From positions 1 through 64,000 of the forward strand of contig CANLVD010000004.1 of assembly GCA_947494445.1 (NCBI GenBank): a stretch of DNA of 64,000 nt. Reading direction: 5' to 3'. The notes beneath the pieces are model-generated. The model was not told the DNA's origin. It was given only the letters and a program-made list of their open reading frames with translations, and did not search any database. Below are positions 18,284-26,541 of this stretch, piece after piece (positions within the stretch are counted from its first letter, which is position 1; the number at the start of each line of letters is the position of its first letter). Origin of the DNA: an uncultured Paracoccaceae bacterium. GTDB lineage: Bacteria; Pseudomonadota; Alphaproteobacteria; Rhodobacterales; Rhodobacteraceae. The translations under genes and the position numbers were made by a program.

Positions 18284-19383
18284 GCGGGGACCAGGACCAG
18301 AATGACGGCGAAGAGAAGCAACATGATCCGACGCCGCAGCGCCTTGAGCAGGCCAGACGTGACGGCAACATCCCGCGCTCTACCGACCTGTCTGCCGCCG
18401 CCGGTCTGCTTGGCCTGACGCTGGCCATCCTGTTGCTGGCCCGCGTCGGGCTGGACCGCTCGATCCTCAGCCTTGCGTCCCTCATCGAGCATTCCGACCG
18501 CCTCGCGCAAGCTGCTGCCGGGCCCGGCGGGCGCGGCTTGCTGCTGACTGGATTGTGGCCGATGGTGCCCCTTCTGGCCCTGTTGATGCTGCTGCCCTTT
18601 GCGCTTGCTCTTGCGGCACTGCTGGCCCAGCGCGCGATTGTCTTCACGCCCAAGAACCTGATGCCCAAGGCTTCCCGGATCTCGATCCTGCAAACAGCAA
18701 AATCCAAGTTTGGCCCCACCGGCTTGATGGAATTCGCAAAATCCGTAACCAAACTGATCGCGGTGACGACCGTTCTGACCCTTGTCATACTGAAGGCCGA
18801 GGATGACATCCTCACCTCAGCGAAACTGCCTGCACTTGGCGCACTCACCCTGACCGGCAGTCTGATGGAAACTCTGCTGATCAGCGTTACACTGATCTTT
18901 GCAACCATTGCCGTGATCGACTTTTTCTGGCAGCGCTTTGACCACATGCGCAAGCTGCGCATGACGCACAAGGAGTTGCGCGATGAGGCCAAGGAGAGCG
19001 AGGGCGATCCTCATCTGCGCGCCCAGCGCCGGCAGAAGGGCATGGATATTGCCACAAACCGGATGATGGCAGACGTGCCCAAGGCCGATGTCGTGATCGT
19101 CAACCCGACCCATTACGCCGTCGCCCTGATCTGGTCACGGGAAGCCGGGTCCGCACCGGTCTGCTCGGCAAAAGGGGTTGATGAGGTGGCACGCATGATC
19201 CGGGAAACCGCAGCCACTGCTGGCGTCCCGATCTACTCGGATCCCCCCAGCGCGCGCGCGATCCACGCGATGACACCAATCGGACAGGAAATTGATCCCG
19301 ATATGTACCGAGCGGTTGCCGCTGCCATTCAGTTTGCACAGAAGATGCGCAAAACCTCCCAGGAACGGAGTTGGGAGCAATGA
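18280..19383 (+). CDS. flhB: flagellar export switch protein FlhB
   Basis: A 367-residue FlhB that controls the switch from rod/hook to filament export. It begins with GTG 18280. The N-terminal cytoplasmic tail (EKQHDPTPQRLEQARRDGNI) is followed by four hydrophobic segments. The cytoplasmic domain carries the autocleavage site N275-P276-T277-H278 (VNPTHYAVAL), intact. Its stop overlaps the next start by ATGA. The adjacent fliK on the other strand is its functional partner in hook-length control. Confidence 0.97.
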   Translation: MSGDQDQNDGEEKQHDPTPQRLEQARRDGNIPRSTDLSAAAGLLGLTLAILLLARVGLDRSILSLASLIEHSDRLAQAAAGPGGRGLLLTGLWPMVPLLALLMLLPFALALAALLAQRAIVFTPKNLMPKASRISILQTAKSKFGPTGLMEFAKSVTKLIAVTTVLTLVILKAEDDILTSAKLPALGALTLTGSLMETLLISVTLIFATIAVIDFFWQRFDHMRKLRMTHKELRDEAKESEGDPHLRAQRRQKGMDIATNRMMADVPKADVVIVNPTHYAVALIWSREAGSAPVCSAKGVDEVARMIRETAATAGVPIYSDPPSARAIHAMTPIGQEIDPDMYRAVAAAIQFAQKMRKTSQERSWEQ

Positions 19384-19769
19384 ACCGGTTCAAGCCTCTC
19401 AAGGAAGTTGTTGCCCTGCGGGTTGCACGTGCTTTGTCGGAAATGGCGACTGCGGCGCAGGCTCTGAAGGCACAGGATGACGATCTTGAAGCTCACCGCT
19501 CGGACCTTGATCTGGAGGCATCCACTGTTGATGCCGAGGCAAGCGGGATGGTGCTCTCGCGGTATCAGAACTGGCATCAACAGGAAGCAAACAGGATCAA
19601 TCGGCGCCGGGACAGGGCGCTGGCCGAGTGTGAGATTGCCCGCAGAAACCTTGCCAAGTGCTTTGGCCAGAGCCAGGCCCTTGATCAGGTTTCAGATCAG
19701 TTTGAAACTGCGAAAAAAGCCAGCGTCATGCGCAGAAACGAAAGGGACGGATTGCCGCCCGACACCTAG
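19380..19769 (+). CDS. FliJ-like small coiled-coil flagellar protein
   Basis: A 129-residue, charged, helical protein (many Glu, Arg, Ala and Gln residues) that begins MNRFKPLKEVVALRVARAL at the ATG overlapping the flhB stop. The length and heptad-like character resemble FliJ, the chaperone-escort/ATPase-stalk protein of flagellar export, but similarity is too weak to be sure. No signal peptide or membrane segment. Co-translation with flhB supports a flagellar role. Its 3' end overlaps flgD by four bases. Confidence 0.6.
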   Translation: MNRFKPLKEVVALRVARALSEMATAAQALKAQDDDLEAHRSDLDLEASTVDAEASGMVLSRYQNWHQQEANRINRRRDRALAECEIARRNLAKCFGQSQALDQVSDQFETAKKASVMRRNERDGLPPDT

Positions 19770-20443
19770 AGGGCCGTGACCACAGGACTGCGCAGGGCCG
19801 TGAGGTTCTCAACACCGAGGCGTGCACCGTTCTCGGTTATGAAGACAGCCTGCCCCGCCTCACTGCGGATTTCCGTCACGGTCGAAAAGGACTGACCCTC
19901 TGCGGCCAACGGCTGGCCATCAGGATCATTGGCAACGGCTGTGAACGTATAGGGCCCGTCGGGCACGATTTCCCCATCCTGCCCCAGACCCAGCCATTCA
20001 AAGGCCGTTCCCGCCTGATGCGCGAAACTGCCAACCTCCTGACCGAAATCATCTGTGATGGTCACGATCATCTCACTGCTGCCAGCAGGGATGTCAAATT
20101 CCACCGAGACCGGATCTCCGTTGAAATCCACTGCACCGGGCGCCAGAACCTGTGCGCCAAGCCAGGAGGCCGCGTCATTCAAGCCGCCCGTGTCGAGAGA
20201 CCCGAGGATCTGTTGCAGCGTATCATTGCTTTGAATTTGCTGCTCTACCGACGAGAAACTCGCGAGTTGCGCCACAAATTCTGTTGAATCCTGCGGTGCG
20301 AGCGGATCCTGATTTTTCAACTGTGCTGTCAGCAACGTCAAAAATGTCTCAAAATCAGACGCAAGTGCCGAGGCAGACGCCGATGTCTGCGTGGACTGCG
20401 CGGTCGCCTGCGCATTCTGAACAGTCGGGGAAACTGCATCCAT
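19766..20443 (-). CDS. flgD: flagellar hook assembly protein FlgD
   Basis: A 225-residue FlgD, the hook-cap/scaffold protein exported to the distal end for hook polymerisation. The conserved N-terminal block FETFLTLLTAQLKNQDPLAP precedes STEFVAQLASFSSVEQQ. The C-terminal part contains the FlgD Ig/tudor-like region (around VSVEFDIPAGSSEMIVTI). The ATG at 20443 is preceded by GGAGG; a TTG 15 bases upstream is less likely. It lies 17 bp after fliK on the same strand, so fliK-flgD form an operon. Confidence 0.95.
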   Translation of the reverse strand: MDAVSPTVQNAQATAQSTQTSASASALASDFETFLTLLTAQLKNQDPLAPQDSTEFVAQLASFSSVEQQIQSNDTLQQILGSLDTGGLNDAASWLGAQVLAPGAVDFNGDPVSVEFDIPAGSSEMIVTITDDFGQEVGSFAHQAGTAFEWLGLGQDGEIVPDGPYTFTAVANDPDGQPLAAEGQSFSTVTEIRSEAGQAVFITENGARLGVENLTALRSPVVTAL

Positions 20444-20460
20444 GTCTTTATCCTCCAAGC

Positions 20461-21687
20461 CTACATTCTGAGATCGAGACGGTCACTTATGACCGGGACG
20501 GAAAGAACAACGGTCTCGGCCATACTCGACCGCCCCCCCTCTCCTGACTGCGCGTGCTCTGCCTGTTGATCCATGCCCTGTTGCGCATGGTCACCAAACT
20601 GCAAAGAGACGTCATCAAACCCAGCCTCTTTCAGCAACGCCAGCAATCCGTCGGCATGCCGTCTGAGCATGGCGTCGATTTCCGGGCGTTCCGCCGAGAC
20701 CAGCGTCAACAGGCTGCCATCACTTTGGGAAAACTGCAGCCTGACATTACCCAGTTCAGGCGGATCAAGGCGCAATTCAACCTGACCATCTGCCCGTCCG
20801 GGCAGGATGGTTGCGATCTGTTGCAGCACGACATTGGGTTGCGGCAGAACGGGAGCGGTGCCCAATGCTGCGAAGCGGGGCGCATCAACACCGGAAGCAA
20901 GGGTCATCAAAGCATCCGCCCGGGCAAGGAAAGGTGAAGACAATCCCGCGATCTCATCCATCCGCCCAGTGTTGATCACTGCGGTGAATACCTGTGTCTG
21001 AGCTTGGGCAGGCATGACAAAAGGCGCAGTTGTCGACGCTGCGGGAGGTACCCGTTGCACCTGCACCTCAACCGCGGGGCGCTCCGGTTGATCCCCCGAA
21101 GTGCCCGGCACAAGCGCAGCGGCCCGGGTAAGATCAGCGTTCTGTAATGCAGGTGCTGCGGCTTGCAATACCACCGGTTCAGTCCGCAGCGGCGGAGCTG
21201 AACGCTCAGTCGGCAAGGGTGCCGCAGGTTCGCCTTTCTGTGGGCTGGCGTCCGTGGCAACTGCGCCCACCAGACCCACCTCGGGCGGTTCGATCCCGGC
21301 AGCATCAATCGCAGTCAAAGGCTGATCGGTCTGAACACTTGCCGATAGCTCAGCATCAGGTCCATCCGCTGGCGATGCCTCACCCCTGAACACTACGCCT
21401 TCACCAGACGATCGATCCGTCAAGAGCGATCCCGTGTCCTCAGCCAAAAGCCTCTCCGGGGTTACAGCCTCCTCAGGAACGCTCCAATCTTCAGCGATCC
21501 CTTCCGATGAGCGCAAAATTCCCTTCTGCGGCACCAGCGCGACATCATTCTCATCCGATGTATCGTCACCTTCCAAAAGGCTTTCGAACGGATCTTTCTG
21601 ACCATCGCGGTCGTCACCCGATGCTTTCACTTTCGGGGTCACCTCCGGTGCCGGGCTTGCCGACTGGGTCTGCATCAAAGGCTGCAC
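20461..21687 (-). CDS. fliK: flagellar hook-length control protein FliK
   Basis: A 408-residue FliK-type protein. The N-terminal 270 residues are low in complexity (rich in Ala, Pro, Glu, Gln), as expected for the molecular ruler part. The C-terminal Flg_hook domain is recognised at about residues 285-370 (VELRLDPPELGNVRLQFSQ with ALLKEAGFDD following). It interacts with the FlhB switch domain to end hook growth. The GTG start at 21687 has AGGAG six bases upstream. It is divergent from the FlgJ-type gene with 118 bp between. Confidence 0.9.
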   Translation of the reverse strand: MQPLMQTQSASPAPEVTPKVKASGDDRDGQKDPFESLLEGDDTSDENDVALVPQKGILRSSEGIAEDWSVPEEAVTPERLLAEDTGSLLTDRSSGEGVVFRGEASPADGPDAELSASVQTDQPLTAIDAAGIEPPEVGLVGAVATDASPQKGEPAAPLPTERSAPPLRTEPVVLQAAAPALQNADLTRAAALVPGTSGDQPERPAVEVQVQRVPPAASTTAPFVMPAQAQTQVFTAVINTGRMDEIAGLSSPFLARADALMTLASGVDAPRFAALGTAPVLPQPNVVLQQIATILPGRADGQVELRLDPPELGNVRLQFSQSDGSLLTLVSAERPEIDAMLRRHADGLLALLKEAGFDDVSLQFGDHAQQGMDQQAEHAQSGEGGRSSMAETVVLSVPVISDRLDLRM

Positions 21688-21805
21688 ACGGGTCTCCTGT
21701 TCTGGAACCTCTTCAAGCCTCTCCCTAATCCATGGGGTGTTACCAGATTGTTTACTTGCTTGAGGTTACAGAAGGGATGCCACGTCCATTTTCGGAGCAT
21801 TTGAT

Positions 21806-22096
21806 ATGATCCCGTCCGGTTTTCCCGATCTCGCAGGCGCGCCCGGTCGGTCTCAGCCCCCCGACCCGCGTCAGGCGCAGTTGCAGCAGGCTGCCGAAAA
21901 GCTTGAGGCGCAATTCATAGCGCTGATGCTGAAGGAAAGCGGCGTGGGCAAGATGCCTGAAGGTTTTGGTGGCGGCGCAGGGGAGGAGGCCTTTTCAGGT
22001 TTCCTGCTTGAGGCTTACGCAGAAAAGATCTCCGAGAAAGGCGGGTTTGGCCTGGCTGAATCCATTTTCCAGTCTCTGCTGGAACGGGCGGACTGA
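21806..22096 (+). CDS. FlgJ-type rod-binding protein (N-terminal domain only)
   Basis: A 96-residue protein corresponding to the FlgJ rod-binding domain: QAAEKLEAQFIALMLKE followed by a glycine-rich stretch and EEAFSGFLLEAYAEKISEKGG. The muramidase half of classical FlgJ is absent. The separately encoded lytic transglycosylase at 14673 probably supplies peptidoglycan cleavage, as known for alphaproteobacteria. It lies 2 bp before the FlgN-like gene, so the two form an operon. Confidence 0.85.
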   Translation: MIPSGFPDLAGAPGRSQPPDPRQAQLQQAAEKLEAQFIALMLKESGVGKMPEGFGGGAGEEAFSGFLLEAYAEKISEKGGFGLAESIFQSLLERAD

Positions 22097-22098
22097 CC

Positions 22099-22470
22099 AT
22101 GCTGGCCCGGCTGTTTGCCGTGCGTCGTGCGCGCAGTCTCTTGTTTCTGCTCAAACAGGAACGGCTTGCACTGCTCAACGGAAATTTCAGTGACCTGCCG
22201 AACAGTCACCGCAGAAAGACACGACTGCTTGATCTGCTGGAACAGGACAGCCTGCCCAAGGACGCCAGGCTTGAGACCTTGTTTGAGGAAATTCGCAAAA
22301 CCGCACGTGCCAACGAGCGCCTGATTCAGGCCAGCCGCCGTGGCATGACCGAAGCACAACGCCGTCTGGATGAACTGACCGGCAAGGCCATGGAATTGCG
22401 CACCTATACTGGCAAAGGTGAGAAAGTCGTGCTCGGCACCCCTTTCAAGGGTCACGAAAAGCGCAGCTGA
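22099..22470 (+). CDS. FlgN-like flagellar export chaperone candidate
   Basis: A 123-residue, highly charged helical protein (many Arg, Leu and Glu residues). Its size, operon position behind the FlgJ-type gene and the pattern LLLKQERLALLNGNF...L resemble FlgN-type chaperones, which protect hook-filament junction proteins. Similarity is weak; it could be another flagellar helical protein. It starts with ATG 22099, 2 bp after the previous stop. A 237-bp leader of the flagellin gene follows. Confidence 0.55.
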   Translation: MLARLFAVRRARSLLFLLKQERLALLNGNFSDLPNSHRRKTRLLDLLEQDSLPKDARLETLFEEIRKTARANERLIQASRRGMTEAQRRLDELTGKAMELRTYTGKGEKVVLGTPFKGHEKRS

Positions 22471-22537
22471 TCAAGGTTTCATTTACCGAAAATGCTTGAG
22501 AGATTTCGCGTGCTCACTCCGCGAGATGTCACCTGAA

Positions 22538-22552
22538 TTAACACTCTATTAT
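22538..22552 (+). promoter_or_regulatory. CtrA-like site in the flagellin promoter
   Basis: TTAA-N7-TTAT at 22538-22552 matches seven of eight specified bases of the alphaproteobacterial CtrA consensus TTAA-N7-TTAA. It lies 156 bp upstream of the flagellin start, which is where an activator site would be expected. An AT-rich chance match is possible. Confidence 0.35.
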
Positions 22553-22571
22553 GGCTTTCACCGCGATGGTC

Positions 22572-22589
22572 CCCCTGCGACCCGAGGGG
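22572..22589 (+). other. Short GC hairpin in the flagellin leader
   Basis: CCCCT at 22572-22576 pairs with AGGGG at 22585-22589 across an 8-base loop. It would fold in the transcript if the transcription start lies upstream. Possibly part of a structured 5' leader bound by FlbT. Confidence 0.3.
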
Positions 22590-22641
22590 TTGGCGCGGAA
22601 GGTTCAAAGAACTTTGCCCGCATTGGTCAGAACGACACAAC

Positions 22642-22659
22642 CAGCCGGAAACCCGGCTG
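22642..22659 (+). terminator. Terminator-like stem-loop in the flagellin leader
   Basis: CAGCCGG (22642-22648) and CCGGCTG (22653-22659) form a perfect 7-bp stem with a 4-base loop, followed by CTTTTG. This is either the terminator of the FlgJ/FlgN-like operon, or a regulatory hairpin in the flagellin 5' leader 48 bp before the start codon. Confidence 0.5.
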
Positions 22660-22707
22660 CTTTTGTAACTGCGGTGTCAAAGACATCGCGCACCAAAGGG
22701 GTGAATA

Positions 22708-24009
22708 ATGTCGTCTATTCTTACAAACAACAGCGCAATGGTGGCCCTGCAAACCCTGCAGAGCATCAACAAGAACCTTGCGATGACGCAGAACGAAATC
22801 TCGACCGGTAAAAGCATTGCGACGGCCAAGGACAACTCGTCCTTCTGGGCGATCTCGCAGGTGATGCAGTCGGATGTTGACGGGTTTTCTGCGATTTCCA
22901 GCTCGCTTTCGCTGGGCCAGTCCACGGTCGCAGTGGGCCGGAATGCCGCTGAATCCGTGACTGACCTTCTGGGTCAGATCAAGGAAAAGATCGTCGCCGC
23001 CCAGGAAGACAACGTTGACCGCGACAAGCTGCAAAATGATCTGGTCTCGCTGCGTGAACAGATTGCGGGCATCGTTTCGGCTGCTCAGTTCAATGGTCAG
23101 AACCTGCTGTCCAACACCACGCCTCAGATCGAAGGCAGTGGCACGATGAGCATTCTTGCGTCTCTTGATCGTGCGGCTGACGGATCTGTTTCGTCTTCCG
23201 AGATTTCGATCCAGAAGCAGGATCTTGGCACCACGGCTCAATCCGTTGATGCAACCGGCACCTACACCGCAGGCACCGGTGGTGCACTGGATGCGATCAA
23301 CGCAACGGACGCCAGCGTGACAGTTGCAACCGTTGAAGCCGGAACCGCCTACTCGCTGTCCACAGTGGCAACGGATGCGGATAACTCTGTCATCTCTGCA
23401 CCATTGGTGACCTTGCTGACGGAGAACAACAACTCCAACGCGCTGGCCGCCGCAAGTGACCTGACCTATGTTGCCAAGGACGGTGACACTGCCTCTGACG
23501 TGGTCAATGCTCTGGCTGGCAAATGGGCAACCTTTGCCGCTGCTGCGGGCATCGATTCTGGCGATCTGAGCATCACTGCTTCGGGTGACAACCTTGTTGC
23601 AAGCTCTGCAAACCTTGCCACGACAGCTGCCGACAACATCGCCATCCGGATCGATACGGTTGTGTCTGAAGACAACACCGTTGGTGGTGGCCTTGAGGCT
23701 CTTGGCACCATGGACATCTCGACCGAAGCCGGTGCCGAAGCTGCACTTGCCGAGATTGAGATCCTGACTCAGACCGCCATTGATGCCGCAGCTGAGTTCG
23801 GTACCGGTGAAAGCCGTCTTGAGATCCAGTCGGAGTTCATTGGCAAACTGTCCGACAGCCTGAAATCGGGCATCGGCGCTCTGGTGGATGCCAACATGGA
23901 AGAGGCGTCTGCGCGCCTGCAGGCCCTGCAGGTACAGCAGCAGCTGGGCATTCAGTCCCTGTCGATCGCGAACCAGTCGCCACAGAACATCTTGGCCCTG
24001 TTCCGATAA
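22708..24009 (+). CDS. fliC: flagellin
   Basis: A 433-residue flagellin, the filament subunit. The N-terminal D0/D1 helices (SSILTNNSAMVALQTLQSIN, then SLGQSTVAVGRNA) and the C-terminal helices (RLQALQVQQQLGIQSLSIAN ending ALFR) are conserved. The middle, about residues 145-350, is a variable Ala/Thr/Asp-rich D2/D3 region. No signal peptide, as expected for type III export. The RBS AAAGGGG precedes ATG 22708. It is the first gene of a group with flaF and flbT, separated from flaF by a strong hairpin. Confidence 0.97.
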   Translation: MSSILTNNSAMVALQTLQSINKNLAMTQNEISTGKSIATAKDNSSFWAISQVMQSDVDGFSAISSSLSLGQSTVAVGRNAAESVTDLLGQIKEKIVAAQEDNVDRDKLQNDLVSLREQIAGIVSAAQFNGQNLLSNTTPQIEGSGTMSILASLDRAADGSVSSSEISIQKQDLGTTAQSVDATGTYTAGTGGALDAINATDASVTVATVEAGTAYSLSTVATDADNSVISAPLVTLLTENNNSNALAAASDLTYVAKDGDTASDVVNALAGKWATFAAAAGIDSGDLSITASGDNLVASSANLATTAADNIAIRIDTVVSEDNTVGGGLEALGTMDISTEAGAEAALAEIEILTQTAIDAAAEFGTGESRLEIQSEFIGKLSDSLKSGIGALVDANMEEASARLQALQVQQQLGIQSLSIANQSPQNILALFR

Positions 24010-24016
24010 TCCGAAT

Positions 24017-24051
24017 TTGACCGGGCAGGGCAATCCGCCTTGCCCGGTCAA
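24017..24051 (+). terminator. Strong stem-loop between flagellin and flaF
   Basis: TTGACCGGGCA at 24017-24027 pairs perfectly with TGCCCGGTCAA at 24041-24051 around a 13-base loop. There is no clear U-tract, so it probably stabilises the abundant flagellin mRNA 3' end and lets partial readthrough into flaF-flbT. Confidence 0.7.
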
Positions 24052-24116
24052 TCCCTGTTGCCCCACGTCAAGCGCCACCACCCCCAAGACCGGCCGCCTG
24101 AGAGGACCTCGTATCC

Positions 24117-24494
24117 ATGAATACCGCCGCCCTTGCCCATTCCGCCTATGCACAAGTCACCGCCATCGACCCGTCCGAGCGCAACGTCGAGTATCGCGCC
24201 TTCTCGCGCATCACCCGTGCACTCAGCAGCAATCCCGATCCGAAAACCGCAGACTTTCCGGCACTCGCCGACGCCATTCACAAAAACAACCAGCTCTGGT
24301 CGATCATCGCAACCGATGTCGCCAGCGACGAAAATGCCCTTCCAGCCGATCTGCGTGCACGGCTCTTTTTCCTCGCCGAGTTCTCTCTCCAGCACGGACG
24401 CAAAGTGCTTGCAGGCACCGAAAACGCCGCCCCGCTGATCGAGGTCAACACGACCATCATGCGCGGTCTGCGCACTCCGGGCAAACCGGACTGA
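24117..24494 (+). CDS. flaF: flagellar biosynthesis regulator FlaF
   Basis: A 125-residue FlaF, an alphaproteobacterial protein needed for flagellin synthesis and secretion. Family features are the N-terminal YAQVTAIDPSERNVEYRAFS, the NNQLWSIIATDVASDENALP middle block and LFFLAEFSLQHGRKVLAG. It starts with ATG 24117. The stop overlaps the flbT start (TGATG). It acts opposite to FlbT in Caulobacter; the pairing here suggests the same post-transcriptional switch. Confidence 0.92.
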   Translation: MNTAALAHSAYAQVTAIDPSERNVEYRAFSRITRALSSNPDPKTADFPALADAIHKNNQLWSIIATDVASDENALPADLRARLFFLAEFSLQHGRKVLAGTENAAPLIEVNTTIMRGLRTPGKPD

Positions 24495-24907
24495 TGGCCG
24501 GGCTGGTCCTCAAACTCGGCCCGCGCGAGCGTGTTATGGTCAACGGCGTCGTCATGGAAAACGGCGACCGGCGCACCCGCCTCAACATCATCTCGTCAGA
24601 CGCAAAAGTGTTGCGGCTGCGCGATGCACTGCATCCCGATGAAGCCAATACCCCGGTCAAGCGCGTCTGCTACATAGCCCAACTGATCATCGCGGGAGAG
24701 GCTGATCCCAAAGAGGGCAAAAGCCAGTTGCTGCGCGGGATCGAACAGTTGTCGCAAGTCTTCGTCGACACCGAAAGCCGGCTGCGGCTGGACGCGGCCA
24801 ATGACGCAACTCTGGCGGAAAACTTTTATCCCGCGCTGAAATCGCTGCGCCACCTGATCGAGCGTGAGGCTGAACTGCTGGCCCACAGTCACCGGGCAGC
24901 CTCATGA
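24494..24907 (+). CDS. flbT: flagellar biosynthesis repressor FlbT
   Basis: A 137-residue FlbT, which in Caulobacter binds the flagellin mRNA 5' leader and promotes its decay until hook assembly. Family blocks are LVLKLGPRERVMVNGVVMEN at the N-terminus and RLRDALHPDEANTPVKRVCY further on, and the tail includes FYPALKSLRHLIERE. It starts at the ATG overlapping the flaF stop and overlaps the next gene by four bases (ATGA). The long leader of the neighbouring flagellin gene is a natural target. Confidence 0.93.
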   Translation: MAGLVLKLGPRERVMVNGVVMENGDRRTRLNIISSDAKVLRLRDALHPDEANTPVKRVCYIAQLIIAGEADPKEGKSQLLRGIEQLSQVFVDTESRLRLDAANDATLAENFYPALKSLRHLIEREAELLAHSHRAAS

Positions 24908-25746
24908 CCTTCCAGCCGGTCACCCCTTTGCCCGGAGTCGCTGGCTGGCGGTTTCTGGAACGCACGCTTCCAACACAGGAAGCCGCGTTCAAGGAAAACG
25001 TGACCCTGCAACGGGACATCGCCGCTTTCAAGGATCGCATCGGTGGCATCGCTACAGCAGAAGCTTTGGTCTCGGATCGCCAGTTGATGACGGTGGCACT
25101 TGGTGCTTTTGGTCTGGACGAAGAGATCGGGAAAACCTTTTTCCTGCGCAAAATGCTGGAGGACGGCACCGAGGAACCGGGTGCGCTTGCCAACCGCTTC
25201 GTCGACCCCCGCTACCGTGAATTCTCCGAGGCCTTTGGCTTTGGCAACACATTAGGCCCCCGCACGGGTCTGCCGGGTTTCGCGGACGAGATTGTCTCGG
25301 CCTACGAGACCCGGCAGTTCGAGATTGCCGTCGGCAACAGCGATCCGAACCTGCGTCTGGCCCTCGGCTTCAAGCGTGAAATTGCAGACATCGCCAGCAG
25401 CGCTTCGGTTGAGAACACGGGCTGGCTTAAGGTCATGGGTTCGCAGCCGATCCGTGCCGTGATCGAAGCTGCATTTAACCTGCCCAGCCAGTTCGCCACG
25501 CTTGATCTTGATCGCCAACAGGCCGATCTAGAATCGAAAACACGGGAATTGTTCGGCAGCAGCAGCCCAGCCGTCTTTTCGGATCCAGAGAATGTTGAAT
25601 TGGTGATCGAGCGTTTTCTGACACGCGCCCAAATCGAGGCCGGTCCGTCCGGCACAACACCAGGTATTGCTGCGCTTACTCTGCTGCAATCGGCGTCCAG
25701 CTTTTCTGCTGCCGGTCAGATCAACCTGATCTTGTCGAACGGCTGA
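24904..25746 (+). CDS. DUF1217 family flagellar-associated protein
   Basis: A 280-residue protein of the DUF1217 type, often found in flagellar clusters of alphaproteobacteria. Visible are the repeated FxxDEEIGKTFFLRKMLEDG and DPRYREFSEAFGFG-type helical blocks. No signal peptide or membrane segment. Its start overlaps the flbT stop (ATGA), so it is translationally linked to the flagellin regulators. Its biochemical role is unknown. It ends 7 bp before the convergent pentapeptide-repeat gene, which marks the boundary of the flagellar block. Confidence 0.85.
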   Translation: MTFQPVTPLPGVAGWRFLERTLPTQEAAFKENVTLQRDIAAFKDRIGGIATAEALVSDRQLMTVALGAFGLDEEIGKTFFLRKMLEDGTEEPGALANRFVDPRYREFSEAFGFGNTLGPRTGLPGFADEIVSAYETRQFEIAVGNSDPNLRLALGFKREIADIASSASVENTGWLKVMGSQPIRAVIEAAFNLPSQFATLDLDRQQADLESKTRELFGSSSPAVFSDPENVELVIERFLTRAQIEAGPSGTTPGIAALTLLQSASSFSAAGQINLILSNG

Positions 25747-25752
25747 CCCTGC

Positions 25753-26532
25753 TCAGTTCCGAAATGCCCGATCCAGATTGAGCGCCTTCTCGAACTGCCC
25801 GTCACGCGCGCCCGTTAGATCCTTGAGCGTTGCCGAGGACACATCCGCCTCGCCAAACAACGCACCTGCGACATTGGCCCCGGTCAGATCAGCCCCGCCA
25901 AGGGTCGCGGTCATCAGGTTGACCCCGGTCAGATTGGCACCTTTGAGATTGGCAAATTCCACATCTGCGCGCATCATGTTGGCATTGGTGAAATTGGTTC
26001 CTTCCGCCTTTGCCTTGCGCAGAACACCCCGCATCAGACCCATCGACTGGTTGGTCAGATCAGCCGAGAAATCTGCACCTGCAAAATTTGCACCAGACAA
26101 ATCGGCCCGGGTGAAATCCGCTGCTGCACGCGAAGCCATCACATTGGCGCCGCGCAGATCAGCCCGGCCAAGCTGGGTCTGAAACAGCGAGGCCCCGGTC
26201 AGGTTCGCGCCTTGCAAGTTTGCCTCAAGCATCCATGACTGATCCAGCACCGCACCTTTGAGGTTCGCCCCCGACAGATTGACCATGTTCATTCGCACCG
26301 CCCTGAGGTTCGCCCCCGACAGATCAAGCCCGGACAGATCCAGACCGTTGAGCATCTTGCGGGTCAGATCCAGCGGCTTGCCGGTAGCGATCAGCGCTTC
26401 GATATCTTCGCGCGTCATCTCCGCTTCGGTCATCGCGGGCGAACTTAGGTCAACCCCGTCCATCGGACTTTGCGCCGGGGAACTCCCGGCCATCAGGGCA
26501 AAAGTCAATGCGCAGGCAAGGCGGCGCAGCAT
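25753..26532 (-). CDS. secreted pentapeptide-repeat protein
   Basis: A 259-residue protein with a signal peptide (LACALTFALMAGSSPAQS, residues about 5-22). It is followed by a long run of A(D/N)LXX pentapeptide repeats from about residue 60 to 245 (for example LSGANLRAV, LQGANLTGA, LRGANVMA), which fold as a right-handed quadrilateral beta-helix. The periplasmic location is unusual for this fold. It starts at ATG 26532 with AGGAGC upstream, 9 bp after the end of the cupredoxin-like gene and on the same strand as the PQQ accessory genes, so it is the last gene of that operon. Function unknown; a scaffold role for the quinoprotein system is speculation. Confidence 0.88.
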   Translation of the reverse strand: MLRRLACALTFALMAGSSPAQSPMDGVDLSSPAMTEAEMTREDIEALIATGKPLDLTRKMLNGLDLSGLDLSGANLRAVRMNMVNLSGANLKGAVLDQSWMLEANLQGANLTGASLFQTQLGRADLRGANVMASRAAADFTRADLSGANFAGADFSADLTNQSMGLMRGVLRKAKAEGTNFTNANMMRADVEFANLKGANLTGVNLMTATLGGADLTGANVAGALFGEADVSSATLKDLTGARDGQFEKALNLDRAFRN

Positions 26533-26541
26533 GGGACGCTC

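Noticed and set aside
21748-21763. TTAC-N7-TTTAC resembling a CtrA site between fliK and the FlgJ-type gene
   Set aside because: Two mismatches to the consensus in an AT-richer stretch; too weak to report as a site.
22627-24153. 508-residue open frame antisense to flagellin
   Set aside because: Long only because of biased codon use in the flagellin gene. The product is Arg/Gly/Cys-rich without domain features.
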